A DNA stretch of 64,000 nt from Streptomyces lunaelactis (GTDB lineage: Bacteria > Actinomycetota > Actinomycetes > Streptomycetales > Streptomycetaceae): NCBI RefSeq assembly GCF_003054555.1, contig NZ_CP026304.1, forward strand, positions 4,030,001 through 4,094,000, written 5' to 3'. The translations under genes and the position numbers were made by a program. This document shows positions 51,872 through 60,387 of this stretch, one piece after another. Positions within the stretch are counted from its first letter, which is position 1. Every line of letters begins with the position of its first letter. The notes below the pieces were generated by a model that worked only from the letters and a program-made list of their open reading frames with translations, had not been told where the DNA came from and ran no database searches.

Positions 51872-52695
51872 TAAGCCCCGATCTTCCCGGCGTAAATGTC
51901 CCGTTCGTCGGGGAGACGCACCACTACCGGTGTCCCGAAGTCGTACAACAGGGTGGTCGAGGTAACGGCGACCGCACCGCTCTCATTGGTGAAACTGAAC
52001 CGGTGCCGGACCTTGAGCAGCCGTCCGGCGTCGTCGAAGTACGCGTCGAAGGGCACGATGTCCTTGGCGAACCCTTTCGCCGCGGCGGCCAGCGAGGCTC
52101 GCGCATGGGGTTCGGCGACCCGCGCCGCCTGTGCGATGTCGGTGGTCCCGCGGTAGTGCCGCACCCTGGTCCCGGCCAGCTCTTCGTCGCCGACGTACGT
52201 CACCTCCCGCGCGCCACGCAGAAGTTCGGCGGCGGCGAGCGGATCGGTCGCGCCGCCGGTGACCAGATTGCCGTCCTCGAGCGTGGTCGTATCGACCCTG
52301 ACCCACTTGTCGGCCGGCACGCCCGCGCCCCGGTTCTTCATGTACAGCGCGCCGGGCGCCAGCAGCTCGGTGATCGGACGGTGCTCGTCCGCGCCCGCGG
52401 GGTCCTTGGGCAGCACGACCGTGAGCTGCCCCGTACGCCGCTTGAAGTCGTATCCGCCCTCGCCACGGATGGTCACCCGGGTCCCGCCGGTCGCCATCTC
52501 CATGGACGTACGGGCCTTGGAGCTGCCGGCTTCGGCGAGCACGTCCGCGGCCTTGCGTACGTCGTCGATGCCGCCGCCGCGCCGGTCGCCGGCGACAGCG
52601 CCACCACCGCCGGAACACCCGCCGGTCGCCACCGCCAGTACGACGGCCGCGACGGCGAACGCCCCGCCTCTGCGTCTGTGCTGCTGCACCACCAT
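51871..52695 (-). CDS. Lipoprotein, LppX/LprAFG-like
   Basis: A 274-residue exported lipoprotein: signal with lipobox (LAVATGGC), a Gly/Ser linker, then a beta-rich half-barrel domain (TSMEMATGGTRVTIRGEGGYDFKRRTGQLTVVLP ... VTSTTLLYDFGTPVVVRLPDE) like LolA/LppX-type lipid carriers. Start ATG 52695. The TAG stop codon is made from the MITE terminus and its TA flank, so the original C terminus was probably slightly different. Divergent from a small leaderless gene. Confidence 0.75.
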   Translation of the reverse strand: MVVQQHRRRGGAFAVAAVVLAVATGGCSGGGGAVAGDRRGGGIDDVRKAADVLAEAGSSKARTSMEMATGGTRVTIRGEGGYDFKRRTGQLTVVLPKDPAGADEHRPITELLAPGALYMKNRGAGVPADKWVRVDTTTLEDGNLVTGGATDPLAAAELLRGAREVTYVGDEELAGTRVRHYRGTTDIAQAARVAEPHARASLAAAAKGFAKDIVPFDAYFDDAGRLLKVRHRFSFTNESGAVAVTSTTLLYDFGTPVVVRLPDERDIYAGKIGA

Positions 52696-52841
52696 CGCCT
52701 GCCAACCCCCGAAACGGGACCGCTGCTTGTACGAGACCCCCACCCGTCCCGCATAACGACAGCCCTGGCCGCCCGTCACGCGGGGCCGGTCCCCCAGACG
52801 CGGCTCTCCGGGTACGGCCCGCGCCCCAGTACCGTGGAGAG

Positions 52842-53009
52842 GTGCCACAGCAAGACGCAGCACGCAGCGCCCCGGCCCATCACGACACCACCACCACCGA
52901 GCGCGGCTCGTTCGCCGTCGCCCGGTGCACCTGCGGCTGGAGCGGACCTGCCCGTCGCTCCCGCGACCGCGCGCGGTCGGACGCCGAGTCGCACACCTCA
53001 GCAAACTGA
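52842..53009 (+). CDS. Small Cys-containing protein, probably leaderless
   Basis: A 55-residue protein from GTG 52842: MPQQDAARSAPAHHD-type start (first codon GTG) and the core FAVARCTCGWSGPARRSRDRARSDA. The CxC plus conserved Trp/Gly suggests a small zinc-ribbon fragment. TACCGT at 52830-52835 lies 6 bases before the GTG, so the transcript is likely leaderless, as GGAGAG directly abutting the start cannot act as a ribosome site. Similar short proteins occur in other streptomycetes as far as I recall. It lies in an otherwise empty 390 bp gap. Confidence 0.6.
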   Translation: MPQQDAARSAPAHHDTTTTERGSFAVARCTCGWSGPARRSRDRARSDAESHTSAN

Positions 53010-53086
53010 CGCGCGGGTACGCGCCAAACCTTCCCGCCATGGGAACCCTCCACCCCCTGGAGCCGTCTCGTTCCCCAGGAGGCCCC

Positions 53087-54673
53087 ATGGACCGGCGCGC
53101 GCTGCTCACCACCGCTGTTGCTCTCACCGCTGTCGCCTGCACAGGCAAGGACAGCGGCGCCGGCGCGGCACCCATCGCCCCACCCACCGTCCCACCCACC
53201 CGCACCCCCACGCCGGGCAGACCCCCGGCCTCCACCGCCGTCTCCACGTCGGCCGCGCCCGACTGGAGCGCCCTTGGGCGCGGGCTGGACGGGAAGCTCG
53301 TACGCCCCGGTGACGCCGCGTACCCCACCGCCCGGCAGCTCTACAACACCCGCTTCGACTCGCTGAAGCCCGCCGCCGTCGCCTATGTCGCGGGCGAGGA
53401 CGACGTCAGGGAGTGCCTGGCCTACGCCCGGGCCCACCGCGTCCCCGTCTCGATCCGCAACGGCGGCCACTCCTACGCCGGTTGGTCCTCCGGAAACGGC
53501 CGGCTCGTCATCGATGTGTCATCGCTGAACCGCGTCGCCGCGGACGGCTCCATCGGCGCCGGCGCCAAGCTCATCGACGTCTACAACGCCCTCGCCCGCA
53601 ACGGGCGCACCATCCCCGCCGGCTCGTGCCCGTCCGTCGGCGTCTCCGGTCTCGCTCTCGGCGGCGGGCATGGCGTCACCTCCCGCGCGTACGGTCTGAC
53701 CTGCGACAGCCTCACCTCGGCCACCATCGTCACGGCGGACGGCAAGCAGCTGACCGCGAGCGCCACCGAGAACAAGGACCTGTTCTGGGCGCTGCGGGGC
53801 GCGGGCAGCGGCAACTTCGGTGTCGTGACCCGGCTCCGCTTCCGTACGCATCCCACGCCCTCGACCGTCACCGCCTATCTCACCTGGCCCTGGTCGAAGG
53901 CCGCGGCCGTGCTCGGCGCCTGGCAGAAGTGGGGCCCGGACCAGCCGGACGAGATCTGGTCGTCGGCGCATCTGGCCGCCGGGCCGGGCGGCGGTTCGCC
54001 GACCCTCTCCATCGCGGCCTTCTCCCTCGGCAGCGAGGGCGATCTCAAGAACGCGCTGGACCGCCTCGCCGACAGCGCGGGCTCGCCCGCCCGCTCGGTC
54101 TCGGTGCGACGCCGCGGCTACCGGGACGCGATGCTCGGTTACGCGGGCTGTTCGACGTTCGCGGAAGCCCAGTGCCACCTGCCGGGCACCACTCCGGGCC
54201 GTAACACGCAGGGTGCGCTGCAGCGCGAGACCTACGCCGCCGCGTCCGACTTCTTCGACCGCGGCCTCTCCGCGGCCGGGCTCCACGCGCTGATCGCGGC
54301 GACCGAGGCCTTCACCCGGATCTCGCCGGGCCAGGGCGGTGGCGGCGGCTCCATCGCGCTCACCGCGCTCGGCGGCGCGATCAACCGGGTGGACCCGTCG
54401 GCGACATCGTTCGTGCACCGGCGTTCCCGGATGCTCGCCCAGTACATCGGTGCCTGGCGGCCGGGAACCGCCGGCTCGGCGCAGCAGGCCTGGCTGAAAA
54501 GCGCCCATGCGTCGATGCGCCGTTACGCGTCGGGGGCCGCGTACCAGAACTACATCGATCCCACCCTGACCGACTGGCGCCGGGCGTACTACGGAAGCGC
54601 CGCGGACCGCCTCACCCGGCTGAAGAAGCAGTACGACCCTGACAGGATCTTCACCTTCCCGCAGGCGCTGTAG
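53087..54673 (+). CDS. Secreted FAD-linked oxidase, BBE family, bicovalent flavin
   Basis: A 528-residue exported flavoprotein, probably a lipoprotein (lipobox LTAVAC after MDRRALLTTAVA), followed by a Pro/Thr linker. FAD-binding PCMH domain: RNGGHSYAGWSS carries the His for 8-alpha linkage, and GSCPSVGVSG the Cys for the second 6-S link; GGGHGVTSRAYGLTCDSL and GAGSGNFGVVTRLRF follow. The BBE C-terminal motif is DPTLTDWRRAYYGSAADRLTRLKKQYDPDRIFTFPQ. Bicovalent members oxidise carbohydrates or large substrates. AGGAGG lies 4 bases before ATG 53087; an in-frame upstream ATG at 53040 is less likely. Confidence 0.88.
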   Translation: MDRRALLTTAVALTAVACTGKDSGAGAAPIAPPTVPPTRTPTPGRPPASTAVSTSAAPDWSALGRGLDGKLVRPGDAAYPTARQLYNTRFDSLKPAAVAYVAGEDDVRECLAYARAHRVPVSIRNGGHSYAGWSSGNGRLVIDVSSLNRVAADGSIGAGAKLIDVYNALARNGRTIPAGSCPSVGVSGLALGGGHGVTSRAYGLTCDSLTSATIVTADGKQLTASATENKDLFWALRGAGSGNFGVVTRLRFRTHPTPSTVTAYLTWPWSKAAAVLGAWQKWGPDQPDEIWSSAHLAAGPGGGSPTLSIAAFSLGSEGDLKNALDRLADSAGSPARSVSVRRRGYRDAMLGYAGCSTFAEAQCHLPGTTPGRNTQGALQRETYAAASDFFDRGLSAAGLHALIAATEAFTRISPGQGGGGGSIALTALGGAINRVDPSATSFVHRRSRMLAQYIGAWRPGTAGSAQQAWLKSAHASMRRYASGAAYQNYIDPTLTDWRRAYYGSAADRLTRLKKQYDPDRIFTFPQAL

Positions 54674-54712
54674 CGGGTGCCGGGCCGGGTGGTCGGGCCA
54701 CTGGCCAGGACG

Positions 54713-55477
54713 TCAGGCCGCGAGATCGTTCTCGCCGGTCCCGGACCCCTCGGTTCTCGGCTCCGGAATGCCCAGCGTCTCGTGCCGGTCCGCCGGCCCG
54801 GCCGCCGCCCGCTTCGACCGTACGAGCCATCCCACCCGGCCCGACCCGGCGATCCCCGACACCAGCGGCGTCAGCAGCGCCAGCGCGAGGGGTGCGAGCA
54901 GCAGCGTCACGGCCGTACCGAGCGCGAATCCGCCGACGACGTCGGTGGGGTAGTGCACACCCATGTAGACCCGGCAGAAGCCCTCGGCCAGCGCGAGCCC
55001 GATCGCGGCGAGTCCGAACGTGCGGTGCGCGACGAAGAGCCCGGCCCCGATCGCCATGGCCATGGTCGCGTGGTCGCTCACAAACGAGAAGTCGGTCTTC
55101 CCTGCCACCAGGACTTCGATGCCCTCGTGATCCCGGAACGGCCGCGGTCTCTCGACGAACCCGCGGATGGGGATGTTGACCAGCAGCGCGATACCGGCGG
55201 CCAGCGGCGCCCAGACCAGCCCGGCGACCGCCGCCACCGAGTCCTCCGTGGTGCCGCGCCGGCGCACGCTCCACCAGCACCAGAGCACCATCAGGACCAG
55301 CGCGAGCATGATTCCGTACTCGCCGGTGAACTCCATGGTGCGGTCGAGCCACGACGGGGCGTCCTTGGCCAGGCCGTTGATGTCGTAGAGCAGGCTGAGG
55401 TCGGGATCGGACCCCGACTTGGTCAGGGGGGACCCCATCGACTCCGTCAGGGGAAACCCCAATGCGAGTCCAGCCAT
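54713..55477 (-). CDS. PAP2-family membrane phosphatase
   Basis: A 254-residue membrane enzyme of the phosphatidic acid phosphatase 2 superfamily. Motif C1 region IPIRGFVERPRPF, C2 SFVSDHATMAM and C3 CRVYMGVHYPTDVVGG carry the catalytic Arg/His/Asp residues. About six spans. The N terminus contains an internal repeat (FPLTES, MGSPLTKS). Start MAGLALGF (55477) is preferred to the in-frame site at 55540. Substrates in this family include undecaprenyl pyrophosphate and phosphatidic acid; a lipid-carrier recycling role is plausible. The 250 bases to the next gene hold nothing I can support. Confidence 0.82.
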   Translation of the reverse strand: MAGLALGFPLTESMGSPLTKSGSDPDLSLLYDINGLAKDAPSWLDRTMEFTGEYGIMLALVLMVLWCWWSVRRRGTTEDSVAAVAGLVWAPLAAGIALLVNIPIRGFVERPRPFRDHEGIEVLVAGKTDFSFVSDHATMAMAIGAGLFVAHRTFGLAAIGLALAEGFCRVYMGVHYPTDVVGGFALGTAVTLLLAPLALALLTPLVSGIAGSGRVGWLVRSKRAAAGPADRHETLGIPEPRTEGSGTGENDLAA

Positions 55478-55725
55478 CTGCCGCGGCCCCTTGCCTTGTC
55501 GCCTGCCGCGACGCACCTCCGTGTGCGCCGCATCTGCCAACCCCCGTGTTCAGTGCGGTGTCTGCTGCATGGTCAGTGCGGCTGTCCCAGTCCAGGGAAC
55601 GGCCCGCTTCCCCCGTACGTTCCACTCTCCACCGAACGATCACCATGACGTTATCGAAGAGTGACACATCGTCGCAGCTCAGGGCCTTGGCCTAGCAGAG
55701 GGTTCCGGCCATGGCGGATGCTGCG

Positions 55726-56739
55726 TCAGGCTTCCGGGAGCGGCGTCGGCAGCGCTTTCGCGCCATCCTTGGTGACCCTGGTCGCGCCGAAGTAGTCCGG
55801 GGTGTCGATCTTGTCGAAGCGGATCACGGCACCGGTGTACGGAGCGTTGATCATGTACCCGCCGCCCACATAGAGACCGACGTGCCGGATCGCCCGCGAA
55901 TTGGTGAGGTCGTCCGAGAAGAAGACCAGATCGCCCGGGAGGAGCTCGTCGCGCGAGGGGTGTTCCCCGGCGTTGTACTGATCGTTCGCGACACGCGGCA
56001 TCTCGATCCCCACGGTGCGGTACGCGGCCTGTGTCAGCCCGGAACAGTCGAAGCGCCCGCCCTGATCGGGCGTGCCGTTGCCGCCCCACAGGTACTTCGT
56101 ACCGAGCTTCTGCTGCGCGAAGTAGATCGCCCCGGCCGCCTGCCGCGACGGCTCGACCCGCCCGGCGGGCCGGGCGAAGCTCTTCTCCAGGGTGCGGATG
56201 ACCTTCACGTAGTTCTGCGTCTCGCGGTACGGGGGCACGCCCCCGTACTTGATGACGGCGTACGCGCCCGCGTTGTACGCGGCGAGCATGTTGTCCGTCG
56301 GGTCGCCCGGCGCCTTTTTGACGTATCCGGCCAGTTCACAGTCGTACGAGGCGGCGGACGGAATCGCGTCGGCCGGATCCCAGACGTCGCGGTCCCCGTC
56401 CTTGTCCCCGTCGACGCCGTGCGTCGCCCAGGTGCCGGGGATGAACTGCGCGATGCCCTGGGCGGCGGCGGGGCTCCGCGCCTTGGGGTTCCAGCCGCTC
56501 TCCTGGTACAGCTGGGCGGCGAGCAGCGCGGGATTGATGGCCGGGCAGAGGTTGCCCCACTTCTGGACGAGCGGCTGGTAGAGCGCCGGTACGGCGCCCT
56601 TCGCCAGCCCGACCGCCCGCCCGCCGTTCGCACCGCCCATCAGCCCAGCGGCGGCGGAGTAGGTCCCGACGACGAGCAGCGCGACGAAGCTCAGGCACAG
56701 GCCGATCCCGACCCCACTGGCCATCCAGACTTTCCGCAC
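55726..56739 (-). CDS. Lytic transglycosylase/NlpC-P60 cell wall hydrolase
   Basis: A 337-residue exported protein: N-terminal membrane anchor (MRKVWMASGVGIGLCLSFVALLVVGTY), a transglycosylase-SLT-like domain (~60-190) with catalytic Glu in LYQESGWNP and AAQGIAQFIPGTWATHGVDGDKDG...AAYNAG, and an NlpC/P60 domain (~205-325) with Cys in GGRFDCSGLTQAAY, His in IRHVGLYVGGG, and a third polar residue. It cleaves glycan strands and gamma-D-Glu-mDap stems. Length and layout match the RipA/SCO4132-type streptomycete enzymes. It lies in a run of minus-strand genes. Confidence 0.9.
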   Translation of the reverse strand: MRKVWMASGVGIGLCLSFVALLVVGTYSAAAGLMGGANGGRAVGLAKGAVPALYQPLVQKWGNLCPAINPALLAAQLYQESGWNPKARSPAAAQGIAQFIPGTWATHGVDGDKDGDRDVWDPADAIPSAASYDCELAGYVKKAPGDPTDNMLAAYNAGAYAVIKYGGVPPYRETQNYVKVIRTLEKSFARPAGRVEPSRQAAGAIYFAQQKLGTKYLWGGNGTPDQGGRFDCSGLTQAAYRTVGIEMPRVANDQYNAGEHPSRDELLPGDLVFFSDDLTNSRAIRHVGLYVGGGYMINAPYTGAVIRFDKIDTPDYFGATRVTKDGAKALPTPLPEA

Positions 56740-56825
56740 TGCTCAACCCTCCCCCACCCGGGCCGCGTTCCGGCCCGTTTCCACCCGCGCGCCGACGCGT
56801 TGTCCACGCCTTGTCCATGCCTTCT

Positions 56826-57674
56826 CTATGCCTGGTCCGCGGCCTTCTGTTCGGCCTTGCGTCCGACACCGCCGAACATGGCGACCTCGTCGGGCACTTC
56901 CCCGTCCGCGACCTGCGGCCGCCAGCGCGAGCACGAGACCACACCGGGCTCCAGCAGGTCGAGGCCGTCGAAATACCGGGTGAGCTGCTGCGGAGTGCGC
57001 TGGGTGAGCCTGGGCGTGCCGTGCTCGTTCCAGAACGCGACGGCGGCGTCCACGTCCGGCATCGCCGGGCTGGTGATGGTGTGGGAGAGCACAAGATGAC
57101 TGCCGACGGGCAGCGCGTCCATGAGGCGGCGCACGACGCCGTACGACTCCTCGTCGTCCTCGACGAAGATCACCACACCGAGCAGCATCAGCGCGACGGG
57201 CTGGGTGAAGTCCAGCGTCCCGGCGGCGCGCTCCAGGATCGTGTCGACGTCGCGCAGATCGGCGTCGAGGTAGTCGGTGCGGCCCTCGGGGGTACTGGTG
57301 AGCAGGGCGCGGGCGTGCGCGAGAACGAGGGGGTCGTTGTCCACGTACACGATCCGCGCGTCCGGCGTGGCGCGCTGGGCCACCTCGTGGGTGTTGTCGG
57401 CACTGGGCAGCCCGGTGCCGATGTCGAGGAACTGCCGGATACCCACATCGGCGGCGAGGTGATGCACCGACCGCCCCAGGAACAGCCGGTCGGCCAGGGC
57501 GTAGTCGCCGATGCCGGGGTGGAGCTGCCGGATCTGGTCGCCGGCCTCGCGGTCTACGGAGTAGTTGTCCTTGCCGCCGGTCCAGTAGTTCCAGATCCGG
57601 GCCGTGTGCGGCCGGCTGGTGTCGATTCTGGCGAGTACGTTCTCGTCGTCGGTCACGCTGTTCAAGATATCCAA
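56826..57674 (-). CDS. SAM-dependent methyltransferase (DUF574)
   Basis: A 282-residue methyltransferase of the actinobacterial DUF574 (Methyltransf_19) family. Signature PHTARIWNYWTGGKDNYSVDREAGDQI near the N terminus, SAM motif I FLDIGTGLPSADNTHEVAQ (~81), acidic motif IVYVDNDPLVLAHARALL and the later FDGLDLLEPGVVSCSRWRP. Streptomycetes carry many copies; substrates are largely unknown. It is separated from its neighbours by 36-86 bases on the same strand. Confidence 0.88.
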   Translation of the reverse strand: MDILNSVTDDENVLARIDTSRPHTARIWNYWTGGKDNYSVDREAGDQIRQLHPGIGDYALADRLFLGRSVHHLAADVGIRQFLDIGTGLPSADNTHEVAQRATPDARIVYVDNDPLVLAHARALLTSTPEGRTDYLDADLRDVDTILERAAGTLDFTQPVALMLLGVVIFVEDDEESYGVVRRLMDALPVGSHLVLSHTITSPAMPDVDAAVAFWNEHGTPRLTQRTPQQLTRYFDGLDLLEPGVVSCSRWRPQVADGEVPDEVAMFGGVGRKAEQKAADQA

Positions 57675-57710
57675 CTCTGCCTGCCGAGGCCCGGGTTGGC
57701 TCCGAAGATC

Positions 57711-58421
57711 TCAGCCGGACGCGTACACGGGCAGACGGTCGGTGGCCAGCTGGAGGCAGAGGGGACCGGGAAGGGGGATCTCCTCGCCGTACTTGCCGCG
57801 CAGGGTCTCCTGATAGCCGCCCCCGCGCGGCTGGGTGTGCAGCGCCCAGGTCCCGTGGCGTGGATCGACGACGAGGAGGACCTTCACCCCGGCGACGGCG
57901 TACCAGTCGTTCTTCTGGCTGATGTCCCTGGCCTTCTCGGACTTGGAGATGACCTCGACGGCGAGCTCGACGTCCTGCGGGTCGATCAGCCAGTCGTCGG
58001 ACTCCAGGAACTCCGCGGGGCAGACTGTGAGATCCGGCGTCACGTAGTCGTCCGGATCTTCAGGCATCTCGATGGACGCCATCTCCGCCGCGACGAGCGT
58101 CGCGGGCAGCCTCGGCCGGATCGCTTCCTCGAGCCGGTAGATCACACCCGCGTGCTTTCCGCGCGGAGTCGGGGACATCACGAGGCTTCCTCCCACGATC
58201 TGCACGCGCAGACCCGTCGCTGCTTCGATCTGCTCGGCGACCTCGCGCAGATTGCCGGGGCGCGGACGCGGACGCAGCGGCGGCAGCACGGACATGGTTG
58301 GCGGCCTCCATCCCTGCGGGTCGGGCTCCTCGGCTGCGCGAGCGGGAGCAAGGGGAGGACCTGTGACCCGCTCAGCGACGTCTCCACCGTACTGCCCCGC
58401 GTATTCATGGGCCTCGGACAT
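57711..58421 (-). CDS. Uma2-family (DUF820) PD-(D/E)xK-like protein
   Basis: A 236-residue protein with the DUF820/Uma2 restriction-endonuclease-like fold: LRVQIVGGSLVMSPTPRGKHAGVIYRLEEAI, YVTPDLTVCPAEFL (the catalytic Asp region) and VELAVEVISKSEKARDISQKNDWYAVAGVKVLLVVDPR (E-x-K). The N-terminal ~55 residues are a Pro-rich extension. Uma2 proteins are very abundant in streptomycetes and cyanobacteria; in vivo function is unproven. Start MSEAHEY at 58421. Confidence 0.83.
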   Translation of the reverse strand: MSEAHEYAGQYGGDVAERVTGPPLAPARAAEEPDPQGWRPPTMSVLPPLRPRPRPGNLREVAEQIEAATGLRVQIVGGSLVMSPTPRGKHAGVIYRLEEAIRPRLPATLVAAEMASIEMPEDPDDYVTPDLTVCPAEFLESDDWLIDPQDVELAVEVISKSEKARDISQKNDWYAVAGVKVLLVVDPRHGTWALHTQPRGGGYQETLRGKYGEEIPLPGPLCLQLATDRLPVYASG

Positions 58422-58464
58422 CACGGTCCCCCTCCACCAGTCGCGTCGAATTCGCTACGTTCAG

Positions 58465-58902
58465 TCACGATAGGTCACCCCACTGACACTCCAGGTTCTG
58501 TACGCATTCCACCCACAGGAGCTTGCCGCCCCGCTGGAGCGGGCACGCGCCCCACCTGTCGGCGCAAAGCTCCACGAGATGCAGCCCCCGCCCGCGCTCG
58601 GCGTCCGCACCGGGCGGACTGAGCGCCCCCTTGAAGGGTGGCGGGATCTCGGGGTTGGCGTCCCGGACCCCGAGCCGGAGCCGGTGCGGCTCGGGGGCGC
58701 GGAGACGAAGACTGAATGGCCCCTGGGAGTACCGGTGGGCGTTGGTGACGAGCTCGCTCGCGAGCAGCTCGGCGGTGTCGGTCAGGTCGGCCATGCGGTG
58801 GGCCCGCAGGACGGCCCGGAGGGTGGAACGAGCGATGCCGGGGGCGCGGGGGTCGTGCGGGAGTTGGAGGGTGTAGGCCCAGGGCGGGGATACGGTGGCC
58901 AT
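58465..58902 (-). CDS. RsbW-like ATP-binding regulator (WhiJ-cluster type)
   Basis: A 145-residue GHKL-type ATPase (HATPase_c_2). Box N-like ELLASELVTNAHRYS, G1 VRDANPEIPPP and the G2 region GRGLHLVELCADRWG. Small stand-alone RsbW-like ATPases accompany WhiJ/DUF397 gene clusters in streptomycetes and are thought to act as anti-sigma or kinase-like switch proteins. Start MATVSPPW (58902). It is divergent from the XRE regulator across a palindromic promoter region. Confidence 0.82.
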   Translation of the reverse strand: MATVSPPWAYTLQLPHDPRAPGIARSTLRAVLRAHRMADLTDTAELLASELVTNAHRYSQGPFSLRLRAPEPHRLRLGVRDANPEIPPPFKGALSPPGADAERGRGLHLVELCADRWGACPLQRGGKLLWVECVQNLECQWGDLS

Positions 58903-59013
58903 CGGAAGTCTCCTTCGCGGAGCGGCGGTTGGGGTGTGAGCCTGGTGACCGGGCCGCTCCGTCGAGCGGGGTGCTTCCAGGCGGGTGGCCTGGGTCACAC
59001 ACTAGAGCTCTCA

Positions 59014-59054
59014 CAAGGATTCTTTGACCTGAATCCAAGGATTCCGCCTATCGT
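59014..59054 (+). promoter_or_regulatory. Operator/promoter of the WhiJ-like cluster
   Basis: CAAGGATTC occurs twice as a direct repeat (59014-59022, 59036-59044), and GGATTC/GAATCC make an inverted repeat (59017-59022, 59031-59036). TTGACC (59024-59029) and TATCGT (59049-59054) are 19 bases apart. The dyads overlap the promoter in the 200 bp gap between the divergent ATPase and XRE genes, suggesting repression by the XRE protein. Confidence 0.55.
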
Positions 59055-59106
59055 TCATTCGTGTGGGTGACCCTGCAACCACCCTCAATCTCCAGGGAGT
59101 TGACCC

Positions 59107-59958
59107 ATGGCAAGCAGGCCAGCACCCTCTGCGCGCCGTCTGCGCCTGGGGGCCGAGCTGCGGAAACTCCGCGAACGCGCCGGGATGACCTCCACCCAAG
59201 CGGCCGCAATGCTCGGCACGAGCCCGGGCCAGCTGAGCAACATCGAGGTGGCCCGCTTCGGCGCCAGCGCCGACCGAATCCGCGCCATCGCGCGTATCTA
59301 CGACTGCTCAGACCAGGCGTTCATCGATGCCCTCGCGGACATGACTGCCGACCGGAAGCGGGGATGGTGGGAGGAGTACCGGGACATCCTTCCGGTCGGC
59401 CTGCGCGACCTCGCCGAGATGGAGCACCACGCCAAGGCACTGCGCACGGCGTACACCGCCCACATTCCCGGCCTCCTCCAGATCGCTGATCACTCCCGCG
59501 AGGTCTTCCGCCAGGTCGTGCCCGAACTGTCTCCGCCCGAGATCGAGCACCGCGTCTCCCACCGCATCAAGCGGCAGGACGTCATCTACCGGGCAGGCCC
59601 GATGCCCTATTCGGCGATCGTTCACGAGGCGGCGCTGCGCATGACGTTCGGAGGCACGGCTACCGCCCGCCGCCAGCTCGAGCACCTGCTCGCGATGAGC
59701 GAACACGACCACATCACGGTCCTGGTGATCCCGTTCGAGGTCGGCGCGTTCCCGGGCTCGGGGCAATCGGTGGCGTACGCACTCGGCCCCGTACCCCGGC
59801 TCGACACCGTTCACCTCGACCAGTCCCATGGCCCCGTGCTGGTGGACGCCGAGGCTCAACTCCACAAGTACCGAACACTGCTCGACCGCATGAACTCCGT
59901 CGCCCTCGAGCGGAAGAAGTCACAGGACTTCATCCGCAATATCGCCCGACACCTGTGA
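59107..59958 (+). CDS. XRE-family regulator with DUF5753 (WhiJ-like)
   Basis: A 283-residue regulator. The helix-turn-helix is LRLGAELRKLRERAGMTSTQAAAMLGTSPGQLSNIEVARFGASADRIRAIARIY (~12-65). The DUF5753 domain (~95-275) has the typical EMEHHAKALRTAYTAHIPGLLQIADHSREVF and HDHITVLVIPFEVGAFPGSGQSVAYA. WhiJ-like proteins occur with DUF397 small proteins and RsbW-like ATPases and influence development. The start ATG 59107 has CAGGGAG upstream. It is followed by two DUF397 genes, the first within 12 bases. Confidence 0.9.
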   Translation: MASRPAPSARRLRLGAELRKLRERAGMTSTQAAAMLGTSPGQLSNIEVARFGASADRIRAIARIYDCSDQAFIDALADMTADRKRGWWEEYRDILPVGLRDLAEMEHHAKALRTAYTAHIPGLLQIADHSREVFRQVVPELSPPEIEHRVSHRIKRQDVIYRAGPMPYSAIVHEAALRMTFGGTATARRQLEHLLAMSEHDHITVLVIPFEVGAFPGSGQSVAYALGPVPRLDTVHLDQSHGPVLVDAEAQLHKYRTLLDRMNSVALERKKSQDFIRNIARHL

Positions 59959-59969
59959 AGGGATCAGCT

Positions 59970-60152
59970 GTGCCGACACTCGACTGGCAGAAGTCGTCGT
60001 ACTGCGGGGAGGGCGACGCGTGCCTGAACGTTGCGGCAAGCCGCGGCTCCGTCAAACTCACCGAAAGCAGCGACCCCGACGGGGCGATACTCCACACCAC
60101 CCCCGCCACCTGGTCCGCACTCCTCCGGGCCCTCAAGGAGAACCGTGGCTGA
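59970..60152 (+). CDS. DUF397 small protein, first copy
   Basis: A 60-residue DUF397 protein: TLDWQKSSYCGEGDACLNVAA followed by VKLTESSDPDGAILHTTPATWSALLRALKE, the complete family pattern. GTG 59970 is chosen, with GAAGGGA upstream; GTG 59955 overlaps the XRE stop but has no site. DUF397 partners antagonise WhiJ-like regulators. The second copy follows by overlap. Confidence 0.88.
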   Translation: MPTLDWQKSSYCGEGDACLNVAASRGSVKLTESSDPDGAILHTTPATWSALLRALKENRG

Positions 60153-60387
60153 CATCCCCACCAGCCTCAGCTGGACCCGCGCCGCCCCCGAAGGCGCCGA
60201 GGGGCCCGGCCCCTGGATCGAGGTCGCCTTCGGGTCTGAGGGCTTTGTCCATCTACGCGAAACCAGCGCCCCCGAGAACGTCGTCACGACGACCCTGAAG
60301 AAGTGGGACGCGTTCGTCCTAGGGGTCCGGGCCGGCGAGTTCGACCACTTCGCAGAGCTCGACGGACAGGGCCCCATCACCCCCTAA
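60145..60387 (+). CDS. DUF397 protein, divergent second copy
   Basis: An 80-residue protein overlapping the first by 8 bases (GTG 60145). LSWTRAAPEGAEGPGPWIEVAF...GFVHLRETSAPENVVTTTLKKWDAFVLGVRAGEFDHF follows the DUF397 pattern (W-x-K/R...WxxFxxGVxxGEFD) but lacks the Cys-containing start of the first copy. Two DUF397 proteins for one XRE regulator suggests division of labour or duplication. Confidence 0.82.
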   Translation: MADIPTSLSWTRAAPEGAEGPGPWIEVAFGSEGFVHLRETSAPENVVTTTLKKWDAFVLGVRAGEFDHFAELDGQGPITP

